Shown here: positions 50,801-60,420 of the stretch, in pieces
Position numbering within the stretch: position 1 is the stretch's first letter
Layout: the number at the start of each line of letters is the position of its first letter
Assembly: GCA_019916065.1 (NCBI GenBank)
Contig: CM034233.1
Location: 11,365,573-11,429,572 of the forward strand
Source: Vitellaria paradoxa
Lineage: Eukaryota; Streptophyta; Magnoliopsida; Ericales; Sapotaceae
DNA: 64,000 bases
Reading direction: 5' to 3'
Notes under the pieces: generated by a model
Databases searched by the model: none
The model's input: the letters and a program-made list of their open reading frames with translations, nothing else
Told to the model about the DNA's origin: nothing
Program-made: the position numbers and the translations under genes

Positions 50801-53800
50801 GAAAAGATTAAAAACACCAATATGCTATTTCGAATCCATGAAATAAAGAAATATCATCATCAGAGTGGATTAAAGGAAAACCGCAAGTGATGAACTAAAC
50901 AAATTGGAAATGAATAAAAATTTACACGCTAAAGTAACTGTTATAAAAATTTTCACGGAAAATTGAAAGTTACCAATTGGTGTTCAAAACTTCAAAGTTT
51001 AAATGCTGAAAATGAAAATGAAAGGTGGTTATCGATGGGTTACAAAAGAATTGAAGAAACAAAGGCAAGCTTCTCTCCTAACCTCCATCTACCATATGTT
51101 ATTACATATATAGACCAGAATAAGGCTTTAAAAATCCAAATGAAGCTAAAGTTATGCCATGTAATAATTTGAAGGAATGCTTTCGTGAAACTAAATCATC
51201 ATCAGTTCAAACACAATAACTCTACTGCAGAAAACTAGAAAATAGAACTAATTTGTGCCCCCCCCCCCCCAAAAAAAAAAAGGAAAAGAAAATGTTGCAC
51301 AGGTACTATAGCACAAAAAACATGTGCTGTTCTACAGTACCACCAATTGCATCAGCCTGTTCTTTCCTGAATACACCTTTCTGCCCCATCACAAGAGTAG
51401 CACATGGTGCTTGAGCCAAAGCTTCGTCTAGTGCAGCCTTCCACTCGTATAAATCCTCTGAAGTTTCAGCCTACAGCACAAAACAACAGACGAATTTATA
51501 CAATAAGACATGTTGACTCTGATAACAACAGAAATGATATAGAGAAAACAGCATTCTTCCACTAACAATCCTCCACAGCCTTTACTCTATCCCAGGAGTA
51601 ACTACCTTCAACAAGTTTTCTCCACTACCAATCAATGTTTATCCTGCTTAATAGAACAGCCAGATCCACCAAGTTCTCACTAAGAATCCCAACTAGGGTA
51701 CACCCCTCACATTTTTTTATATTAGGTCTAAAATGTCCTATGCTTACTGATAAGAGAGCTGGAAAATATAACAAGTTTTGCAGCACTACAAAATATAATG
51801 AGTTTTGCATGTGTGTGTAGCACTTTTGGTTGGGATAAATCAAAATACATGCCAGACATGTCATGTGGCATGTTGAATTACTTTATCATTTTTTCCTTTA
51901 AACATGGTTAAAACAAGCTTAAGATTGCACAACCGAAACCCTGAAATCATAAAATTTTCTATTTCATAATGTGTCACTCATTGTATGTTGTAATACATTT
52001 GAGTTATGTATTAAATTGTTGAACTAGTTTTCTTACGGATGTTATTTTCATATATAGGTATGTTATATATCTTTTGCCATATATTTGTCGGGTTTATATC
52101 CTCTCTCTCTCTCCCTCTCTCCCCCCTTCTTTTTTTTTTTTTAAATTGTCGTATCTCATGTGTATCTATACCTATATCATATTTGCGTCTCTTAACTACA
52201 GCTATGCTTCTTAGGTTGTACTAGTAAGACAAAGTGTCAACAACCACCACACTCCTTGATACTTTGAACTCATATCCAATTGTCTTTTAGTTTAAATTTT
52301 TTAGATCTTAATGTATTTTGAATACTTAGGAACACAAATGTTAATTGCTTAAACAATCATGGATATTGTGGATGATCAAACCTAGAGTGGATGATCTAAC
52401 CGTTTGGGAACAATGTTAACCATTGTCTAAGGTGAAGTCATCGGAGTCCGGTGGGGTAAGAATCAAGGTAGTCTGCAGCAAGAGAGAAAGATTGTAGAGA
52501 GAGGGGGGGCAGCTCTGGTGATTGTAGTAATTTTCCTCTCCTTTGGAAGGAAATAGATATATATAAGTCAGAAGGAGTCCCTTAGGGCATGGTTCAAGGC
52601 ACTATATCCTCCTAACAGGTATTCAACCTAGGTTGGTGCACTCCCATTTGGTAAGGTCACCTTCTAGTAATCTCTCTAAGTCAGTCAAGGGAAACTTAAT
52701 GTACCTCTTGATTCTAGCTATCAAACCATTAGTACCCAATGGTCCCACTAAATGAATGGATAAGAGTCCCCTAATTAGGGAAATCCTTGGACCTTGCCCC
52801 AAGTCTAGGTGGAGTCCTATGATGCCCAAAGCTAGGGATGGTTGCAAACAGGAGTCCATCCCAGAGGGTTAGGTCCTCCCGTGGTAATGTGGCGTAAAAG
52901 GTCTTCCTAGGCGCTGGTGTGGTATTGTCTTGACGTGGCCCGGGTACTCACAAATATCACGAGTATGAAGAAAATAATTTCGGAGCCAATGATGAAATCC
53001 AAACAATGTGAATATGTACCTGTTAATCCCAACTCCTTTAGACTTATAATTTTAAAATTTCAACCTAAAACTACTAAGTTTTTATGCGTAGAGTTTTCTA
53101 GGGCATGTATTAGGACTTCTGTTCACACTTCTTTTTCAATATCTAATGTGAAAAATTAATATTATTTTGATACTATAAAATATAGATCCATTTATAACGT
53201 ACAAGATAGTTATCATTTTACTATTTTATGTGTACACATAAAATTGGCATGCATACGCATTCGTATGATGGTGTATACTTTTTTTCATATTGTCATGAAA
53301 CTATTCCTACCATTATGAGCAAAGTAAGATGCAGCAAAGCTGCCTTTGCACTTGGCTATTGACTCTTGATGATTGAAATCATTCATGTCATCAAAGTGTA
53401 ATCCCAAATTCTCGAGGCCAGCTCCATGGACCTATCTTCTCCTACAGAGCCATATTCTTGGTTAGTACGAGGCAATATTGTCCTGATGATTTTTTAACCC
53501 ATGCTTAGTGTGTGTTATTATAAGTTTAAATCGGCTATCTACGTACCATCAAAACTTGTAATAGGAATACCAAAACAATCCAAGGCAATATTGTCCTGAT
53601 TTTTTAATCCATGCTTAGTATGTGCTATTATAAGTTTAAATTGGCTATCTACATACCACCAAAATTCATGGTGGGAGTGCCAAATATATGTGTGTATCTG
53701 ATGAGGACATCATCTAGATTTTTATTTCTTTTATTATTATTATTTTATTTATTATTATTTCTATTTTTTTATTTTTACTTTATTTTAGGAAGTTTGTTGA

Positions 53801-56800
53801 GAGTAAAATTTTTAATTTTCTTGTACTCTTGATTTGATATTATTTTTAGTTATCTTTAGAAATTTTAGCCTATTTATAGGATTGGATTGTTAGGGTTTTG
53901 GGAGACTTTGGAGATTATTGAATAATATCGGTGGCTGTGTTTTCCCTCTCTTTCTTCTAATTCTTCTTCTTTTCTTTTCTATTTTCTTCTTTCTCTTGCT
54001 TTCAATCTCTTCTTTCTTTACTTTCAATTGTTGTTCCGCATCAACTTGGTATCAGAGCAAATCAATCTATAATCAACAAAAACTTACTGTTCATCTCAAA
54101 CCCTAGCCGCCACACGCGCGCTACACGCTCTTAAACTCTTTGAGTACACTTTTGTACATTTCTAGTAGTACCCACTTCGGCGAACCCCACCATTGGCACC
54201 ACCAACCTCCGGCGAACTCATCGGTAACTTCGGCGACCGGTCAGTGACTTTTCCAACGACCAATCGATGACTTTTCTTGCGACCTCCGGCGAAATCCAGA
54301 ATAACCACTACATTCCAGCGATCTGACCTGTGCTCCCCGCGAAGCTTTGGCGACCTTCGAAAACTTCCGGCGAAGCTCCAGCGACTTCTAGGAGGCTTCG
54401 GAACACCTCACAGTTCATTTTTGCAGATTCGAAATTGTCAATACACTATCGGGTACAGTCAATTAATAACCAGATGCAAACTCGAATAACAGCCTTCACT
54501 GAAGCCATTCAAAGACTGAATGTGAGATTAGACACATGGGAGGAATACTATTGGCTGAGCAACCCTATTCACCTCTATTCTAACCAAATATCGAATTCAA
54601 AGCCGAACACAATTTCAGCTCCTCTATTTGATGCTCTTACCAAAATTCCAAAAGTAATTGATGAACCAAACAGAAAATCTGGTGATGACCACTTTGAAGT
54701 GAAGAGAGAGCCTAATGATGATCAAATTGAAGAGTTGATTTATGAGCCTGATCCTTGACGATTTTTATTTTTCAGATGATGAATATGATGACCAAATCGT
54801 AGGCAAGTCACTTGATGAAATTGTTGCGACTACTAAAATTATTGCTACTAATGAAGTCATTTCTTTTGATGAAGCACATATTTCCGGCGATATTACTGAT
54901 GTTCCTGTAGATACTATCGGGTTGAAGAGTATGTCTAAAATTTATGGTGCTTCTGTGGATTTTGTTTTTCCTACACCTAACCTTCTCCCACAAGTTGGTC
55001 CATTTTTTGTCTTTTTCCAACATCTACAAGTTCTATTTTCTGAATTGCGGGACTTCTGTTTCAGAAGACTTAGTGGATACACTAAATTTCTACCACTCCT
55101 GATGCGTGTTCATGAACTTTGGGAGCAGTTTGAACATCCGCTTTGTTCGTGGCCTGGTGATTGAAGGAGTATGCAAATTTTTAACTCGACGGAGTCGAAT
55201 TTTTCTAAGGGGTGGAGAATGATGCAGAAGCCAAAAAAAATATGAAATAATTATTATTAGAATTTTATTTTATTAGGATTACATTTTATATAAGGATTTT
55301 ACTTTATTCTATTAAAGATTTATTTTATTTTAGGCAAAATTTTATTTAGATTTATTTTAAGAAGGATTTATTAGAATATTTGATTTTGCTTTATTTTTAG
55401 TAATCTTAAGAATGTATTAGCCTATTTAAAGGCTTATGATGATTAGGGTTTGATACATTAATGAATATGAAAATTTGAGTTGTTGAAGTCTCGTGGCTTG
55501 TTTTCCCTCCCCTCTTCTTCTTTCTTCCCTCTCTCCTAAACTTCTTCTTCTTCTTCTCTCTCTCTCTCTCTCTATCTCTATTTCTCTTCCTTGGGCTAAG
55601 ACCTTGCATCCGTGAGGTAGTTCAGCGATACACTCATAAGACATTAAATGAAACTTATTCCAAAGCTTTAGAAATTGAAAAATCTTATGAATTTGAATCT
55701 TATGACTCTATGTCAAAGTCAAAGTGCCCTATACAAGCCATTGAGGTACAACATCCATCTCCTAAACCTAGCGCCCCTATTGTTTCTGTTGACACTTGTG
55801 ATTCTCTTATTGATTCTCCTCTTTTGACATTTGATTATGACGAGTCACCAAATTCTCAAAATGTGTCTGAAGTGGTTGAATTGGTTCCACCATCATCTTA
55901 TCTTGATTTTGTTGGTTTATTTGAGGACATCATGAATAATGATCGCCAAGATTGCATAGACTCTATCATTGGTGATGGTTCCTTTTTCAGGGAAAAATTA
56001 TTTAAGCATCTCAAGAGTTTTACTTAGTGACTTCATCCATTTGGAGTTCTTTGAGTCCATGTCTAAGTTGTTCTTCCGTGATATTATTCAGTTGCATAAG
56101 TCCTCCTCACTTCTAGTGTATAACAGAAACATTCTTGCATACATTGAACAGTTTCTCTTATAATTTGTGTGTGGCATCTCTTACCGCTATTCTATTGATA
56201 TCATTGAGTTTCTAGTCACTTATTCTTCTTTGAGGGATTCTAATTTGACAAGTTCAGTTGCATCATCCCTCATCATTTATTCTCAACAATGTATTCCACC
56301 CCTTTTTGATGATGCTGATATTAGATGAAAATTTGGATTGAGTAATAATTATTATAAATTTCCTACTTATGTTATTGATGGGAATAAATAATTTAATGGA
56401 TGTAACTTAATGATGACTTACGCATTGCCTACTTACTACCCCGTATCGCCTTGCCAAAATTTGTATGCTGAAAATGTTGGGCCATTCTATATCCTTTGTG
56501 ATTCCAGTCCCAATGCAATTTTTTTCACTTTGCCATGTGATATGAGTTTTGTCGTAATTTGGCATGTGGAGAACTTGTTATTTTGTGGAGGCATCTTTGG
56601 GCCTCAAATATTCTCTGCAGGTTATAAAGATATTTTTACGCCGGTTCCAGTTCCTCCACCTCTTCAGCGATGCCTTTCTGTGTTCGATATTGAGGACCTC
56701 ATTTTCCTTCAACTCCAAAAATGTTTTGTCAAGTGGAAAATGCGACATGATAATAGTGCCAAGTTTTCAACTCGACGAAGTCGAGTTCTTCTCAGTCCGG

Positions 56801-59221
56801 GAGACTTGATGAGGACATCAATTTTTAAATTTATTTCTTTTTATTATTATTATTTATTATTTGGACCCATTTGTTTTGGGCTTTATTGATAATGAGTTTA
56901 TATTATTAGAGGTTATTTGGACCCATTTGTTTTTGGGCTATTTTAGTGTAGGTTTATTGTATTTTAGGCCTTTTGTGTTAGGCCCATGATGTTTTATTTA
57001 AACCCTAATTAGGGTTAACAGAAGATTATTGATTGATTGATTGAATAATATTGGTGGCTGTGTTTTTCTTTCCCCTCTTTTCTTCTAATTCTTCTTCTCT
57101 ATTTTCTTCTTTCTCTTGCTTTCAATCTATTCTTTTTTTACTTTCAATTTTTGTTCCGCATCAACTTGGAGGACCTTGTGGCACTTGGTTGGTACTAAAT
57201 TAAAATTTTCTACTGCTTACCATCCTCAGATAGATAGCCAAACTAAGGTAGTCAATCGTAGTTTAGGAAACCTTTTGAGATGTTTGGTCAAAGAAAACCC
57301 TAAGAACTGGGATCTAATCCTCCCTGTGGCCCAACTGGCTTATAACAGTTCCATCAATAGGTCCTCAGGTATGAGTCCATTTGAGGTTGTGCATAGCTAC
57401 AAACCTAGGAAACCATTAGACCTGATTCTCATGTCTATGCATTCCCCTATGTCTATGATTGCTGAGTCTTTTGCACAACATTTACATGACTTGCATATTG
57501 AGATCAACAAACAACTTGAAGCGAGTAATGCATCTTACAAACTTCGAGCTGACGCACATAAAAGACATATTGAATTTAATGTTGGGGATTTTGTTATGGT
57601 TTGAATTCGCTCGGAACGGCGTCCATCTGGGCCCGGTTCCAAATTGCATCCTCATAGTGCTGGTCCTTTCAAAATTTTAAAACGGGTGGGTCTAATTACT
57701 TATGTTATTGATATTCCACCAGAATTTGGTTTTAGCTCTACATTTAATGTTGAGGACCTAGTTACTTATAAAAGCCAAGCTATTATCCCAGTTGATCCCT
57801 TTGCTTCTTCTCCAAATGAGCCTAACCCTGAGCCTGTGCCCTTTCCAGTTGAACCCAACCATGATTGTATTGAACCTAACTATGAAACCAATTATAAGCT
57901 TGATTCTGTCCCTGAGCTTATTTCCTCACCTACATCAACACCTGTTAATTTCACACACACAAATAAAATTGATACTATTATAAGTGGCCAGGTTATTTTT
58001 AACAAGGAAGGAGTGGTTCAGTGCTATCTGGTTCGTTGGATGGGCCGACCCGATTCGGATTGTACTTGGATATCCAATGACATTTTGCAGCGCATTGATC
58101 CTAATTCCTTGGAGTTTTATCGTAGTCAGCAGGATCTTTCTTCTCCAACAGCGAGCCATACCAGAGTTATATTACCTCCCACGCGTGTCTACAAGCGTCG
58201 GAGGAAGGTAGCACAGCACCTTAACTTATGGCTAGGTGATTGACTGACAGAGGCCTTGGTTCGGTTTGCACTCAACAGAGCTGAGTTCTTCTCAGCCCGG
58301 GAGAGTTGACGAGGACATCATCTAGATTTTTATTTCGTTTATTATTATTATTTTATTTATTATTATTTCTATTTTTTTTATTTTTACTTTATTTTAGGAA
58401 GTTTGTTGAGAGTAGAATTTTGAATTTTCTTGTACTCTTGATTTGATATTATTTTTAGTTATCTTTAGAAATTTTAGCCTATTTATAGGATTGGATTGTT
58501 AGGGTTTTAGAAGACTTTGGAGATTATTGAATAATATTGGTGGCTGTGTTTTCCCTCTCTTTCTTCTAATTCTTCTTCTTTTCTTCTCTATTTTCTTCTT
58601 TCTCTTGCTTTCAATCTCTTCTTTCTTTACTTTCAATTGTTGTTCCGCATCAGTATCTGTCTATAAACTAGAGGTACATAAGTTTTATATTTTTAAAATC
58701 TGAATCTGGTGAAACTCTAGGGACAATTGGTGAAGCCTGAAATTTGATGAAACCCAACTTCTGAGAGGTCCCCCCCCCCATCTTCCTTTTATGCCCCTCA
58801 ATTACCCACTATATTAAGGGTTCTTGTGAAATGCTTATCCTATTTATTTAATTAGGTAATTTTACTTTCAATTTTATATTTTTACCCCCCAACTACGCCA
58901 TTGGAGAAACAAGCTGCTAAAATTGTTATAACACAGATCGCACCTGAACCCACGTCAAGGTCTTGCAAAAATAATTCAATTTTTGGATTTCCACCAAAAG
59001 TGAGAGCACGAGTGATGTACATGATTATCTTGTTTGTACAATTTAGACAGTTGAGGGAAGTTGAGGGATAAAACAGAAGAAATTACTTAAGATGGTGGTT
59101 TTTGGAAGTTACTTTACACAATACTTGAAGTAGAGGGCAGTTGACAAGCAGTATAGGAAACTGAAAAGTTTCACCAAGCCTCATCAAATAACGCCAAGGT
59201 TAACTTATTATGATAGTATAG

Positions 59222-59274
<53 letters not shown>

Positions 59275-60377
59275 GCACAGCGACAAGCAGAAATAATAAG
59301 TCCTTATCCTAGGCCTAAAGTAAGGTCGGAAGCACAAATAATGACTCGTCATTCGATTCAATTAATTACACATCTATGCCCACTTTGCGATAACTCATCA
59401 TCTGTCTACATGATTCATTGTCTCATATTTCTCAGTTAGAATACTTCTGAAATTAGCATTGTGTCCAAGTAAGCTGCATATATTGTTGTTAAAGTTCAAA
59501 ATAAACTCGCATGATGTCAAAGGTATAAAATTTTACAAAATTGAATAAAATGCTGCAAGGCTTAGGATGGTACAGCAGCATGTCATTGAAAGCTCTAACT
59601 TTTGAAACATGTGTGAAAGCAATTGAAGGATCGGTCATGATTTGGTGGGTTTGATCCTGGTGATAAAATCCGGTAAAAAGTTGTGAGGTACTCACAGGAA
59701 GTTACCATTGAAAGCTCAACTTTTGAATCATGTGCAAAAGAAATTGGGCACAACGATCATGATTCTAGTCGTGGTGGGTTTGATCCTTGTGAAACCCCTA
59801 CTGGGTATTTCCCCATATGAATATGAATACTCCTTTCTTTATTGTTCAAAACGTCATGAAACCAGCTCACAAGCAGCTGGAATTCAAACATTAATTTTTT
59901 GAGAAAGAGGTGGCTTACAAAGTGGAAACAAATAGAAAATAATTAAATATGGATGCTGTTGGCCCAATAAGTGGAAAATAAGGAAAATCAGTGCACAAAC
60001 ATTTTAACAAAGCAATGTCCCAAAAAAAAAGCACCTTGAGTGTAAAGGCTCGCCCATCACGACCATCAGGAAAGAGCACCGTTAGAAGCTTTTTATCTGC
60101 TTTCACAACCACACTAAACATTTGTAGAAAAGAATCATAGAAGGGTGAGTAAACTACTCCAGTAACAATCATAGCAACCAAAGAATGCCAGAATGATAGA
60201 ATAATTGCAAATTCAAAAAAAGAGTTGGCCAACCTGCCTGAATTGTTGAGGTCAATACCTCCTAGGGTCAGATTCACTTCACCCCCCCTTTGAGGAACAG
60301 CACTCTGAAATATAAAAGCATGAAACATGTGAAACGTATAAAGTCAAAACAATGAAATAGGAGTGTAAAACACATGC

Positions 60378-60420
<43 letters not shown>

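Larger units (their letters stand above)
53699..58652 (+). mobile_element. Composite Ty3-type retroelement with 5-bp target duplication
   Basis: Flanked by gtatc on both sides (53694-53698 and 58653-58657). Outer LTRs 53699-54043 and 58307-58652 start tga-gaggacatca and end ttccgcatca; by eye they differ at about nine positions and one 1-bp gap. A primer-binding site follows the left LTR. Inside, two further LTR-like segments (55220-55610 and 56807-57163) divide the interior into three pieces, each ending in a related tail: ctcgacg-gagtcgag, then a purine-rich tract, then tgatg. Coding remains are gag-like and the carboxy half of integrase; protease, reverse transcriptase and RNase H are absent. 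It must have moved with proteins from another element. Confidence 0.88.
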
